From NCBI RefSeq assembly GCF_025200925.1, contig NZ_CP104174.1, positions 7,006,001 to 7,070,000 of the forward strand: 64,000 bases of DNA. Direction: 5' to 3'. Shown here one piece after another: positions 28,582-38,372 of this stretch (the stretch's first letter is position 1; every line of letters begins with the position of its first letter). The DNA comes from Bradyrhizobium sp. CB1015 (GTDB lineage: Bacteria; Pseudomonadota; Alphaproteobacteria; Rhizobiales; Xanthobacteraceae). The notes beneath the pieces were generated by a model. That model made no database searches and was not told the DNA's origin. It saw nothing but the letters and a program-made list of their open reading frames with translations. The position numbers were made by a program, and so were the translations under genes.

Positions 28582-29522
28582 TGGCAGCAGAGAACGGGGC
28601 AGCGAAGGAGATACTGGCGATCCGACGTGCCGATGGCGAAAGCCGCACGCTCGCCGCTTCGTTACCGCGCCTTGTGCTCGAGGCCCGCCGCATCGCCGCC
28701 AACGTCATCCACGGCCTGCATGGAAGGCGCCGCGCCGGCTCCGGCGAAAATTTCTGGCAGTATCGCCGCTTCGTCTCGGGCGAGCCGGCACAGAACGTCG
28801 ACTGGCGCCGCTCGGCGCGCGACGACCATCTCTACGTCCGCGAGCTGGAATGGGAAGCCTCGCACACGGTCTGGATCTGGCCGGACCGCTCGCCCTCGAT
28901 GGCATTCGCCTCGAAGACCGCGCGCGAATCCAAGCTCGAGCGGACGCTGATCGTCGCCTTTGCGCTCGCCGAGCTGCTCGTCGCCGGCGGCGAGCGCGTC
29001 GGCATTCCCGGACTGATGGCGCCGACCGCCAGCCGCAGCGTCATCGACAAGATGGCGCAGGCGATGCTGCATGACGATGCCGACCGCCTCAGCCTGCCGC
29101 CGTCCTTCGTTCCGGCCGCGCTCGCCGAGATCATCGTGCTGTCGGATTTCTGGTCGCCTGTCTCCGAGATCAGGACGACGCTCGCCGGCCTCTCCGGCTC
29201 CGGCGCCCACGGCACCATGGTGCAGGTGGTCGATCCCGCCGAGGAATCGTTTCCCTATTCCGGCCGCGTCGAGTTCGTCGAGCCGGAAGGTTTTGGCGTG
29301 ATCACCGCCGGCCGCGCCGAGAGCTGGGCGCAGGATTACACCGCGCGCCTCGCGCTGCACCGCGACCAGATCCGCGCCGAGACGGGCAAGCTCGACTGGC
29401 TGTTCACGACGCACGCCACCGACCGCTCGGCCGCCGAGCTCTTGCTGTTCCTGCATGCGGGCATGCAGGTGAGCAAGTCGGGCGCACGTACCACGACGAT
29501 CAAGGGGGGGCCGGCCGCATGA
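28581..29522 (+). CDS. DUF58 domain protein (VWA-like MoxR partner)
   Basis: A 313-residue protein with the DUF58 hallmarks: GSGENFWQYRRFVSGEP and the DWRRSARDDHLYVRE core near residues 55-90. A MIDAS-like DRSPS (about residue 100) shows a VWA fold. It is soluble, with no clear membrane segment. The start ATG at 28581 shares a base with the MoxR stop. DUF58 proteins are the usual direct client or partner of MoxR ATPases. Confidence 0.9.
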   Translation: MAAENGAAKEILAIRRADGESRTLAASLPRLVLEARRIAANVIHGLHGRRRAGSGENFWQYRRFVSGEPAQNVDWRRSARDDHLYVRELEWEASHTVWIWPDRSPSMAFASKTARESKLERTLIVAFALAELLVAGGERVGIPGLMAPTASRSVIDKMAQAMLHDDADRLSLPPSFVPAALAEIIVLSDFWSPVSEIRTTLAGLSGSGAHGTMVQVVDPAEESFPYSGRVEFVEPEGFGVITAGRAESWAQDYTARLALHRDQIRAETGKLDWLFTTHATDRSAAELLLFLHAGMQVSKSGARTTTIKGGPAA

Positions 29523-32329
29523 TGGGATTGCCGCTCGCCTTCACGCAACCGCTGCTCCTGATCGGCCTCGTCAGCCTGCCCGTGCTGTGGTGGCTCTTGC
29601 GCGTGATGCCGCCGCGGCCGCGGCGCATCGAGTTTCCGCCGACGCGGCTGTTGTTCGACATCACGCCGCGCGAAGAGACGCCCTCGCGGACGCCGTGGTG
29701 GCTGACCGCGCTCCGCCTGCTCGCCGCCGCGCTGGTGATCTTCGCCGCCGCCGGCCCGATCTGGAATCCGCAAACGGGCCTTGCCGGCAGCAAGGCGCCG
29801 CTGATGATCATGTTCGACGACGGCTGGAGCGCCGCGTCGCACTGGGACGTCAGGATCAGGACCGCGGACGAGCTGATCGCCAATGCCGACAATGACGGCC
29901 GCGGCATCGCGCTGGTGCCGCTGTCCGAGCCGAACCGCGACATCACGCTGATGCCGGCAGGGGCGGCCCGCGTCGCGCTGCGGCAGCTCGCGCCAAAGCC
30001 CTATTCGGTCGACCGCGTCGAGACGCTGGCCGCGGTCGACCGTTTCCTCAAGGTCACCGGCGACTGCGAGATCGCCTGGCTGTCCGACGGCGTCGACACC
30101 GGCCGCGGCGAGGACTTCGTGGCCGGCCTCGGCAAGACCATCGGCGATCGCGCCCTGACCGTGTTCGAAGGCGGCGCCTCCTCGCCGCTGGCCCTGGTCG
30201 CCGCCGAGAACGCCGCAGCGAAGATGACGGTGAAGGTGCTGCGCACCGACAGCGGGATTGCGGTCGGCACGGTGCGCGCGCTTGACCAGAAGGCGTCGCC
30301 GATCGGCGAAGCGCGCTATTCGTTCGGTCCGCAGGACAAGGAAACCGAAGCGGCGTTCGACCTGCCGGTCGAGCTGCGCAACGATATCACGCGGCTCGAG
30401 ATCTCCGGCGAACGCTCCGCCGGCGCGGTGCAGCTGCTCGACAAGCGCTGGCGCCGCCGTGCCATCGGCATCGTCTCGGGCGCGACCAGCGAGACCGCGC
30501 AGCCGCTGCTGGCGCCGACCTTCTATCTCACCCGGGCACTGGCGCCGTTCGCCGACGTCAGGCTCGCCGACAAGGGCTCGCCGCAGCAGGGCATCACGCA
30601 GTTTCTGGACCAAAAGCTGCCGATGATCATCCTCGCCGATGTCGGCACCATCGCCCCCGAGCTGCGCGAACGCCTCAATGCCTGGGTGGACCAGGGCGGC
30701 GTGCTGGTGCGGTTCGCTGGGCCCCGGCTGGCACAGGCGGAGGACGACCTCGTGCCGGTGAAGCTGCGCAAGGGCGGCCGCACGCTCGGCGGCAGCCTGA
30801 CCTGGGAGAAGCCGCAGCATCTGGCCTCTTTCACCGCCGATGGTCCGTTCGCCGGCGTCGCGGTCCCCAAGGACGTCACCGTGAGCCGCCAGGTGCTGGC
30901 CGAGCCCGACGCCGTGCTCGCCACCAAGAGCTGGGCCTCGCTGGAAGACGGCACGCCGCTCGTCACCGGCGAGCATCGCGGCAAGGGCCTCGTCAGCCTG
31001 TTCCACGTCAGCGCCGACATGCGCTGGTCGGATCTGCCGATGTCGGGCACCTTCGTCGAAATGCTGCGGCGGGTGGTCGACATGTCCGGCTACACGGCGA
31101 AGCCCGGTGCCGGCGTTGCCAGCGAAGCGACCACTGACACGGTGGCGCCGCTGCACATCCTCGACGGATTTGGCGCGTTCGGTCCGCCGCCCGCGACGGC
31201 AAAGCCGCTGCCTGCGGACTATCGCGACCGCGCCACTCCTGACCATCCGCCCGGCTTCTACGGTCCGGCAGAAGGACCGCTCGCCGTGAACACGCTTGCC
31301 AGCGCCGACCGCATCGCCGCACTGAACACCGCGAGCCTGCGCGCCCGGCACGCCACCTACACCAATGCCGAGCCGCGCGACCTGCGCGGCTGGCTGCTGT
31401 CGACGGCGCTCGCGCTGTTCCTGATCGACGCCATCATCGTCGCGGTGCTCGGCGGCGGGCTTGCCGCGCTGCTGAGGCGCCGTGCTGCGCCCGCCACGAT
31501 CGTGCTCGCCCTGCTCGCGGGATTCTCTTTGCTCTCGCCCACGCCGTCGCGCGCCGACGGCGTATCCGACGAGTTCGCGATGAAGGCGGTGTCGCAGACC
31601 CGCCTCGCCTATGTCGTGACAGGCAATGCCGACGTCGATTCCATCGTCAAGGCGGGGATGAACGGGCTGACGCTGTTCCTGGCCCAGCGCACTGCGCTCG
31701 AGGCCGGCGATCCCGTCGGCGTCGATCCCGCGCGCGACGAGCTCGCCTTCTTCCCGCTGATCTACTGGCCGATCGTGCCGGGCGCGCCGAAGCCGCCGCA
31801 GGACGCCATCAACAGGATCGACGCCTACATGAAGCAGGGCGGCACCGTGCTGTTCGACACCCGCGACGCGATCGAGGCACCGCCCGGCGCGAACGGCGCG
31901 GCGCAGACCCCGGCCATGCAGACGCTGCGCGAAATCCTGTCCTCGCTCGACGTGCCCGAGCTCGAGCCGGTGCCGCGCGAGCACGTGCTGACCAAGACCT
32001 TCTACCTGCTGCGCGACTTCCCCGGCCGCTTCACCGCCGGCCAGACTTGGGTCGAGACCTTGCCGCGCGAAGATGACGATGAGAGCGCGCAGCGGCCGGC
32101 GCGCGGCGGCGACGGCGTCTCGCCGATCATCATCACTTCGAACGATCTGGCCGGCGCCTGGGCGGTACGGCCCGACGGACAGGCCATGCTGCCGGTGACC
32201 GGCGGCGACCCCCGCCAGCGCGAATTTGCCTACCGCGCCGGCGCCAACATCGTGATGTACACGCTGACCGGCAATTACAAGGCCGACCAGGTGCACGCTC
32301 CGGCGCTGATCGAACGGCTGGGGCAATAG
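29519..32329 (+). CDS. BatA-like N-terminus plus DUF4159 membrane protein
   Basis: A 936-residue membrane protein. The N-terminus (residues 1-85) has the aerotolerance-regulator layout: a membrane segment, a PPRP-RR-IEFPPTRLL loop and a second membrane segment. A long extracytoplasmic region follows. Two further hydrophobic segments lie around 620-640 and 655-675, and the C-terminal domain from about 690 matches DUF4159, including LAFFPLIYWP and a VMYTLTGNYKADQVHAP end. It overlaps the DUF58 gene by four bases. Members occur in alphaproteobacterial MoxR loci; the function is unknown, with a role in envelope stress or complex assembly inferred. Confidence 0.88.
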   Translation: MMGLPLAFTQPLLLIGLVSLPVLWWLLRVMPPRPRRIEFPPTRLLFDITPREETPSRTPWWLTALRLLAAALVIFAAAGPIWNPQTGLAGSKAPLMIMFDDGWSAASHWDVRIRTADELIANADNDGRGIALVPLSEPNRDITLMPAGAARVALRQLAPKPYSVDRVETLAAVDRFLKVTGDCEIAWLSDGVDTGRGEDFVAGLGKTIGDRALTVFEGGASSPLALVAAENAAAKMTVKVLRTDSGIAVGTVRALDQKASPIGEARYSFGPQDKETEAAFDLPVELRNDITRLEISGERSAGAVQLLDKRWRRRAIGIVSGATSETAQPLLAPTFYLTRALAPFADVRLADKGSPQQGITQFLDQKLPMIILADVGTIAPELRERLNAWVDQGGVLVRFAGPRLAQAEDDLVPVKLRKGGRTLGGSLTWEKPQHLASFTADGPFAGVAVPKDVTVSRQVLAEPDAVLATKSWASLEDGTPLVTGEHRGKGLVSLFHVSADMRWSDLPMSGTFVEMLRRVVDMSGYTAKPGAGVASEATTDTVAPLHILDGFGAFGPPPATAKPLPADYRDRATPDHPPGFYGPAEGPLAVNTLASADRIAALNTASLRARHATYTNAEPRDLRGWLLSTALALFLIDAIIVAVLGGGLAALLRRRAAPATIVLALLAGFSLLSPTPSRADGVSDEFAMKAVSQTRLAYVVTGNADVDSIVKAGMNGLTLFLAQRTALEAGDPVGVDPARDELAFFPLIYWPIVPGAPKPPQDAINRIDAYMKQGGTVLFDTRDAIEAPPGANGAAQTPAMQTLREILSSLDVPELEPVPREHVLTKTFYLLRDFPGRFTAGQTWVETLPREDDDESAQRPARGGDGVSPIIITSNDLAGAWAVRPDGQAMLPVTGGDPRQREFAYRAGANIVMYTLTGNYKADQVHAPALIERLGQ

Positions 32330-32361
32330 AGACGCGCATGACGAGCTCGATCCACACGTTC

Positions 32362-32463
32362 CGTCATTCCGGGATGGTCCGAAGGACCAGACCGCAGGTG
32401 CGCAATGCCCACCGGGGAATCTCGAGATTCCGGATTCGGTCCTGCGGACCGCTCCGGAATGAC
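32362..32463. repeat. palindromic repeat inside the MoxR operon
   Basis: Outer arms CCGTCATTCCGG and CCGGAATGACG enclose GGTCCGAAGGACC and CGGTCCTGCGGACCG hairpins. It fills the 151-base gap between the DUF4159 and VWA genes, which otherwise have operon-like spacing, and could process or attenuate the transcript. Confidence 0.8.
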
Positions 32464-32480
32464 GTTGATAGGTCTGTCTG

Positions 32481-34544
32481 ATGAATTACGGCATCGCGTT
32501 CACACCGCTTGTTCCCGCCATCGTGCTGTGGCTCGCGCTCGCCGCGATCGTCGTCATTGCGCTTGTGCTGCTGCTGGCGCGTGCGCGCGGCGCCGCGGTG
32601 CGCGTGGCGGCGCTGGCGCTGTTCCTGCTGGCGCTCGCCAACCCGTCCTTCACACGCGAGGACCGCGATCCCCTCACCTCGGTCGCCGCAATCGTCGTCG
32701 ACAAAAGCCCGAGCCAGAATTTCGGCAGCCGCAATCGTGAAGCTGCGCAGGCGCAGGAAGCGCTGGTCGACAGCCTGAAGAAGATCAAGGGCCTTGAGGT
32801 CCGCGTCGTCGAGGCCGGACAGGCCGACGGCGAGACCGACGGCACGAAACTGTTCGGGGCGCTGGCCTCGGCCTTGTCGGACGTCCCGGTCGACCGCGTC
32901 GCCGGCGCGTTCCTGATCACCGACGGCCGCGTCCACGATATTCCGGCGAACACCGCCGCGCTCGGCTTCCAGGCGCCGGTGCACGCGCTGGTCACCGGCC
33001 AGAAGGACGAGCGCGACCGCCGCATCGCGATCACGGCGGCGCCGCGCTTCGGCATCGTCGGGCAGAACCAGACCATTTCCTACCGCCTCGACGACCAGGG
33101 CGTTTCCGGCGAGCGCGCCAGGGTCACGGTCCGCCGCGACGGCGAGGTCATCAACGAGCGCACGCTATCGAGCGGCCAGGCCGCGAGCGTCGACGTCGAT
33201 ATCAAGCATGCCGGGCCGAACATCGTCGAGATCGAGGCCTCGCCGCTCGAGCGCGAACTGACGCCGGTGAACAACCGCGCCGTCGTGGCCATCGACGGCG
33301 TGCGCGACAAGCTGCGCGTGCTCCTGGTCTCGGGCGAGCCGCATTCGGGCGAGCGCACCTGGCGCAATCTGCTCAAGTCCGACGCCAGCGTCGACCTCGT
33401 GCATTTCACCATTCTGCGCCCGCCGGAGAAGCAGGACGGCACGCCGATCAACGAATTGTCGCTGATCGCGTTTCCGACCCGCGAGCTGTTCCAGCAGAAG
33501 ATCAACGAATTCCAGCTGATCATCTTCGACCGCTATGCCCGCCAGGGCGTGCTGCCGATCCCTTATTTCGAGAACATGGCGCGTTATGTGCGCGCAGGCG
33601 GCGCAGTGCTGGTCTCGGCCGGCCCCGACTACGCCTCGAACAGCAGCATCTGGCGCACGCCGCTCGATTCGGTGCTGCCGGCCGAACCCGTCGGCGTCAC
33701 CGAGAAGCCGTTCTATGCGCATCTGTCCGACATCGGCAAACGTCATCCCGTCACGCGCGGGCTCGAAGGCTCCGCCAGCGAGCCGCCGCGCTGGAGCCGG
33801 TTCTTCCGTACCGTCGATACCCGCAATGCGGTCAACCCGCCCGTCATGACCGGCGTCGACGGCAAGCCGCTGCTGTTCCTGTCGCGCTTCGGCGAGGGCC
33901 GCGTCGCGCTCTTGCTGTCCGATCACATCTGGCTGTGGGCGCGCGGCTATGAGGGCGGCGGTCCGCATCTCGACCTGCTCCGGCGGATGTCGCACTGGCT
34001 GATGAAGCAGCCTGATCTCGACGAAGAGGCGCTGCGCCTCCAGGTGCAGGGCAAGGACCTCGTCGTGGTGCGTCAGACCATGGCGGACAGCGTCCAGCCC
34101 GTCAGCGTGACCTCGCCGTCGGGCGTATCGCAGGATCTGACGCTCTCGCCCGGCGATCCCGGCGAGTGGCGCGCCAGCCTGCCGGCCAACGAGCTCGGCC
34201 TGTGGCAGGCCACCGACGGCACGCTGAAGGCGCTGATCAATGTCGGCCCGACCAATCCGAAGGAGTTTTCGGAAGTCACCTCCACGGTCGATACGTTGAA
34301 GCCGCTGACACAGGCGACGGGCGGCGATGCCGTGCGTGTGGCCAGCGGCTCGAGCGTCGAGCTGCCGCGCATCCTGCCGGTGCGCTCGGTCGGCATGTTC
34401 CACGGCGACGGCTGGATGGGCGTGCGGATGCGCGATGCCAGCGTGGTCAAGGGCGTCGGCGTGCTGCCGATCTTCTCCGGCCTGGTCGGTCTGTTGCTGC
34501 TGCTCGGCGCGTTTGCGGCGACTTGGGTCCGCGAGGGGCGCTGA
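32481..34544 (+). CDS. VWA/glutamine-amidotransferase-like membrane protein of the MoxR operon
   Basis: A 687-residue protein with two N-terminal membrane helices (about residues 8-32 and 41-58), one C-terminal helix (about 660-682) and a large domain between. A DKSPS MIDAS-like motif around residues 74-78 suggests a VWA fold, and a later region with LIIFDRYARQG and AGGAVLVSAGPDY resembles the GATase1-like fold of such proteins, with no obvious catalytic Cys. It is the fourth gene of the operon, although a repeat separates it from the third. Confidence 0.82.
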   Translation: MNYGIAFTPLVPAIVLWLALAAIVVIALVLLLARARGAAVRVAALALFLLALANPSFTREDRDPLTSVAAIVVDKSPSQNFGSRNREAAQAQEALVDSLKKIKGLEVRVVEAGQADGETDGTKLFGALASALSDVPVDRVAGAFLITDGRVHDIPANTAALGFQAPVHALVTGQKDERDRRIAITAAPRFGIVGQNQTISYRLDDQGVSGERARVTVRRDGEVINERTLSSGQAASVDVDIKHAGPNIVEIEASPLERELTPVNNRAVVAIDGVRDKLRVLLVSGEPHSGERTWRNLLKSDASVDLVHFTILRPPEKQDGTPINELSLIAFPTRELFQQKINEFQLIIFDRYARQGVLPIPYFENMARYVRAGGAVLVSAGPDYASNSSIWRTPLDSVLPAEPVGVTEKPFYAHLSDIGKRHPVTRGLEGSASEPPRWSRFFRTVDTRNAVNPPVMTGVDGKPLLFLSRFGEGRVALLLSDHIWLWARGYEGGGPHLDLLRRMSHWLMKQPDLDEEALRLQVQGKDLVVVRQTMADSVQPVSVTSPSGVSQDLTLSPGDPGEWRASLPANELGLWQATDGTLKALINVGPTNPKEFSEVTSTVDTLKPLTQATGGDAVRVASGSSVELPRILPVRSVGMFHGDGWMGVRMRDASVVKGVGVLPIFSGLVGLLLLLGAFAATWVREGR

Positions 34545-34799
34545 AAGCTGCTGACGAAAGCTCTCTGAATCCGCCCGCCGTCGGATGACAATCTCATGAA
34601 CATTAGTCGTGCGCGCGGTCGAGATGATCAACTGCGCGGCCCAACTTCGTGCGCTTCGCTGCCGGTCACCCCAGCTTGCGGAATTCGGGGAATTCTCTAG
34701 AATTTTGCGCCGGTGTCATACGGACCGAATGTTGAGGCCTACGGGCAAGTGCCGTTGCCACTCAGCATCTGCGCAGTCCCTGTCGGCTAGATTTTACAA

Positions 34800-35234
34800 A
34801 TGGGAATTGAGATGTTGACCGCAGAGGAGATCGTTCGCGTCAGGTCTTCCTTCGACAGGGTATTCGCGAACGCGACCGACATGACGACGACGTTCTACGA
34901 TCGGATGTTTGAACTTGCGCCGGAAATCCGACCGATGTTTCCGGCCGACATGACCAACCTCAAGCATGATTTCATCTCGAAGCTCGCGGTGTTGGTTGGC
35001 AGCCTCGATGAGACGACTGGCCTATTGTCGGGTGCCGACATCCTCGGCCGCAATCACATGCGCTATGGCGTGAGACCTGAGCACTACCCAGTCGTCGGCG
35101 AAGCTCTGATCTGGAGCTTTGCGCGCGGTCTTGGCGCGCATTGGACCGATGAGGTGGAGCAGGCCTGGCGTAAGGTTTACGGCATCATTGCTCAGCGTAT
35201 GATCGCTATTGACAGCAGTCCGTCGTCGTCGTGA
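34800..35234 (+). CDS. single-domain globin
   Basis: A 144-residue heme globin without a reductase domain. Conserved globin features are visible: the F/M B-C region FYDRMFELAPEIRPMF, a LKHDF E-helix region and the proximal histidine in VRPEHYPVVG. The length fits bacterial single-domain haemoglobins, which bind O2 or NO. The first ATG (34800) has no ribosome binding site; a second at 34812 follows a GGGA stretch and may be used. It is preceded by a 255-base gap without other features. Confidence 0.9.
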   Translation: MGIEMLTAEEIVRVRSSFDRVFANATDMTTTFYDRMFELAPEIRPMFPADMTNLKHDFISKLAVLVGSLDETTGLLSGADILGRNHMRYGVRPEHYPVVGEALIWSFARGLGAHWTDEVEQAWRKVYGIIAQRMIAIDSSPSSS

Positions 35235-35350
35235 CCGATCACAAGCCCTCTACGGCGCACGTAACCGTCGCTAGTTGCATGGACGACACATCGTGTGACT
35301 GGCCCGCCTGAGCAGATCGGCCGCGGTTGACATCTGCCATCCGGTCGGGC

Positions 35351-35369
35351 GATGTTACACTATAACATC
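35351..35369. promoter_or_regulatory. Zur-like operator palindrome
   Basis: GATGTTACACTATAACATC has perfect 7-bp arms GATGTTA/TAACATC around five bases. It closely resembles the alphaproteobacterial Zur box (TGTTATA-N-TATAACA). It lies 47 bases before the DUF2946 gene, in a position to control it and the following TonB receptor. Confidence 0.75.
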
Positions 35370-35415
35370 GCGGCGTCCCGGGATTGGCGCCCCGGTGTGG
35401 GGGTGGCGTTTCCAG

Positions 35416-35832
35416 ATGAAGTGGTTCCGGTCGAATAGCAGGCACGGCGCCCGGCTCGCGTTGTTCGCGATGCTGGTGCAGCTCGCGCTGACATTCGGGC
35501 ACAGCCACTGGTTCGCGCAGGCCGCACCCCTTGCTCAATCCTCAGCCCAGCAGACCGACAGCGCCAAGGACAGCACCAAGGGCGTTGCTGCGATCGACCG
35601 CGTCGCGGTGCAGAAGCAATCGCCGGGAAGTCCTGACCGCGAGCATTCGGGCGAGGACAATTGCGCCATCTGCGCCATCATTGCGATGGCGGGCACAATC
35701 GTGTCGGCGACGCCGCCTGTGCTGCTGCTGCCGCAGGCGATCGAGCTGCTCCAGCGCACCCTCGACGCCGAGTTCGCTCATCTGACATCGGCCGGCGCGG
35801 CGTTCCAGCCGCGCGGCCCTCCTGCGTCCTGA
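35416..35832 (+). CDS. DUF2946-like exported protein
   Basis: A 138-residue protein with a signal-type N-terminus (about residues 8-35). The mature part carries an HSHW patch, an HSGEDNCAICAI stretch (a Cys-x2-Cys pair) and the typical RGPPA ending of the DUF2946 family. The ATG at 35416 is preferred; a GTG at 35395 is in frame. The family is often next to copper or zinc transport genes and has no proven function. The Zur-like box upstream and the TonB receptor downstream point to zinc. Confidence 0.8.
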   Translation: MKWFRSNSRHGARLALFAMLVQLALTFGHSHWFAQAAPLAQSSAQQTDSAKDSTKGVAAIDRVAVQKQSPGSPDREHSGEDNCAICAIIAMAGTIVSATPPVLLLPQAIELLQRTLDAEFAHLTSAGAAFQPRGPPAS

Positions 35833-35977
35833 TCTCCAACGCTTGATCACGCCCAGCCTCGCCGCGCATCGGCAAGTCCCTGGGAGAAGTTGAAGTCGAA
35901 TTCCGTCGCGCCGCGACGGCAGGCCGCCTCCGATCAGCAGAGCATCATCCGGACGGCGCCTGACTGGAATCAGGACC

Positions 35978-38359
35978 ATGTCATTTCAATTGCGACGCGT
36001 GCAGCGCCTTGGCGGAGCAAGCCTGCTCCTGCTCGGCGCCGCCGCTACATCCGCGTTCGCCCAAGACTCGGCGCAACAGCCGGCACAAGACAAATCGTCG
36101 ACCGAGCTTCCCGCCGTCACCGTGACGGCCCCGAGCCCGATCGTACGTCGAGCGGTCGTGCCGTCGCGCAACGCAGGCCGCGGCACGCGGACCGCGCGGG
36201 TTCGCAGCCGCGAGCAGACGGCGGAAGCCGCGCCGGCAGCTGCCGTACCCGCCGCGCCCCAGCAGGGCGTGCTGCCGATCGTGACCAACCAGTTCGCGAC
36301 GGTCACCGTGGTGCCGAACGAGGAGATCCGCCGCGAGGGCGGCGGTCAGCTCGGCGATCTCCTGTTCTCCAAGCCCGGGATCACAGGATCGAGCTTCGCG
36401 CCCGGCGCTTCCAGCCGGCCGATCATCAGGGGTCTCGACGTCAACCGCGTCGGCATCGTCGAGAACGGCACCAATGGCGGCGGCGCCTCCGACCTCGGCG
36501 AGGATCATTTCGTCCCGATCGATCCGCTCGCGACCAACCAGGTCGAGGTGGTGCGCGGGCCGGCGGCGCTGCGCTATGGCTCGACCTCGATCGGCGGCGT
36601 GGTCAGCGCCACCAACAACCGGATTCCGGATGCGCTGCCCTCCTGCGCGCCGTCGTTCCAGGCCTACGGCCTGCCGACCAAGGCCCCGCTCGCGAACGCT
36701 GCGACCTCGCCCTGCGTCACCGCGGAGACGCGCACCGCCTTCAGCTCGGTCGACCGCGGCGTCGAAAGCGGCGTGCTGCTCGACACCGGCGGCGGCAATT
36801 TTGCCTTCCATGCCGACGCCTATGGCCGCACCACTTCGGACTATTACATCCCGAGCTATCCGTATCTGACCGACCAGTCGCGCCCGGTGAACGGTCGCCA
36901 GCCGAACTCGGCGACGCGCTCGGACGGCGCCTCGATCGGCGGCTCCTACTTCTTCCAGGGCGGCTATATCGGTGCGTCGATCACGCAGAACGATTCGCTC
37001 TACCACATCCCCGGCATCGACGGCGCCGACCACCAGACGCGGATCGATGGTCACCAGACCAAGATCAACGTCAAGGGCGAGTACCGCCCCGACGCGGCCG
37101 CGATCGATACGATCCGGTTCTGGGCCGGCGCGACCGACTACCGGCACAACGAGCTCGGCCTGGCCGATCCCGCCGACCTCAACAGCGACGGCATCCGGCA
37201 GACCTTCACCAACAAGGAGCAGGAGATCCGCACCGAGGTGCAGCTGATGCCGTTCAACGCACGCTTCGCCGAGGTGACGACGGCACTGGGCTTCCAGGTC
37301 GGGCATCAGGAATTGAGCGCGCCGAGCCCCGACAATCCCGGCACGCTGTTCAACGGGCTGTGGGATCCCAACACCAACACGCGCGTCGCGGCTTACGCCT
37401 TCAACGAGTTCAAGTTCTCGGAAGCGACGCGGGCGCAGATCGCCGGCCGCATCGAGCATGTCGAGCTGCACGGCACGACGCCGAACTTCCCGGCGGATTA
37501 CCTGCCCGACGGCACGCCGCAGGCGGCGGTCGCGCGCAATCCCGCCTACACGCCGAAGAGCGGCAGCATCGGCCTGCTGCAGGATCTGCCGGGCGGCATG
37601 GTCGGCAGCATCACCGCGCAATATGTCGAGCGCGCGCCGAAGGCAGCCGAGCTGTTTTCCCGCGGCCCGCATGACGCGACGGCGACGTTCGACATCGGCA
37701 ATCCCAACCTCACGATCGAGACCGCGAAATCGGTCGAGCTCGGCGTGCGCAAGGCGACGGGGCCGTTCCGGTTCGAGGCGACCGTCTACTACACGCATTT
37801 CGACAATTTCATCTATCGCCGCCTTACCGGCGTGATGTGCGACGACGACTTTGCATCCTGCGGCAATCCGGGGGCCGAGCTGAACCAGGCGGTCTACTCG
37901 CAGCGCAACGCGAACTTCCGCGGCGGCGAATTCCAGTCGCAGCTCGATATCGGCGCGTTCCAGGGCGGCATCTGGGGCATCGAGAACCAGCTCGACGTGG
38001 TCCGCGCCACTTTCTCCGACGGCACCAACGTGCCGCGGATTCCGCCGGTGCGCATGGGCGGCGGATTGTTCTGGCGCGACGACAACTGGCTGATGCGCGT
38101 CAACCTGTTGCACGCCTTCGCGCAGAACAACGTCGCCGTGATCGCGGAGACGCCGACGGCGGGCTACAATCTGTTGAAGGCCGAGATCAGCTACAAGACC
38201 AAGCTCGCCCCGAACTGGTTCGGCGCGCGCGAGATGATGGCCGGTATCGTCGGCAACAATCTCCTCAACGCGAACATCCGCAACTCGGTGTCCTACACCA
38301 AGGACGAGGTCTTGATGCCGGGCATCGGCGTGCGGGCGTTCGCGAATTTCAAGTTCTAG
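35978..38359 (+). CDS. TonB-dependent receptor, ZnuD-like
   Basis: A 793-residue outer-membrane receptor. A signal peptide (1-28, cleaved near AFAQ) is followed by a long Pro/Ala/Arg-rich linker, the plug domain from about residue 95 and a 22-strand barrel. The plug segment with SRPIIRGLD, DHFVPIDPLAT and EVVRGPAALRYGS resembles ZnuD-type zinc receptors from memory. The last residues RAFANFKF end in Phe, as barrels require. Placed 145 bases after the DUF2946 gene and behind a Zur-like box, it probably imports zinc or a zinc chelate under zinc limitation. Confidence 0.88.
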   Translation: MSFQLRRVQRLGGASLLLLGAAATSAFAQDSAQQPAQDKSSTELPAVTVTAPSPIVRRAVVPSRNAGRGTRTARVRSREQTAEAAPAAAVPAAPQQGVLPIVTNQFATVTVVPNEEIRREGGGQLGDLLFSKPGITGSSFAPGASSRPIIRGLDVNRVGIVENGTNGGGASDLGEDHFVPIDPLATNQVEVVRGPAALRYGSTSIGGVVSATNNRIPDALPSCAPSFQAYGLPTKAPLANAATSPCVTAETRTAFSSVDRGVESGVLLDTGGGNFAFHADAYGRTTSDYYIPSYPYLTDQSRPVNGRQPNSATRSDGASIGGSYFFQGGYIGASITQNDSLYHIPGIDGADHQTRIDGHQTKINVKGEYRPDAAAIDTIRFWAGATDYRHNELGLADPADLNSDGIRQTFTNKEQEIRTEVQLMPFNARFAEVTTALGFQVGHQELSAPSPDNPGTLFNGLWDPNTNTRVAAYAFNEFKFSEATRAQIAGRIEHVELHGTTPNFPADYLPDGTPQAAVARNPAYTPKSGSIGLLQDLPGGMVGSITAQYVERAPKAAELFSRGPHDATATFDIGNPNLTIETAKSVELGVRKATGPFRFEATVYYTHFDNFIYRRLTGVMCDDDFASCGNPGAELNQAVYSQRNANFRGGEFQSQLDIGAFQGGIWGIENQLDVVRATFSDGTNVPRIPPVRMGGGLFWRDDNWLMRVNLLHAFAQNNVAVIAETPTAGYNLLKAEISYKTKLAPNWFGAREMMAGIVGNNLLNANIRNSVSYTKDEVLMPGIGVRAFANFKF

Positions 38360-38372
38360 GTGACGACACACG

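Noticed and set aside
29336..32326. A 996-residue open frame antisense to the DUF4159 gene
   Set aside because: It is a by-product of high G+C third positions on the other strand; the protein is His/Arg/Gly rich with no domain, while the sense frame has clear domains.
34680..34800. A FixK/FNR-type box before the globin (TTGAGGCCTACGGGCAA)
   Set aside because: The spacing is 17 bases, not the 14 required, so it does not fit the consensus.
35981..38371. A 796-residue open frame antisense to the TonB receptor
   Set aside because: Same G+C artefact; the sense strand has a signal peptide, plug and barrel.
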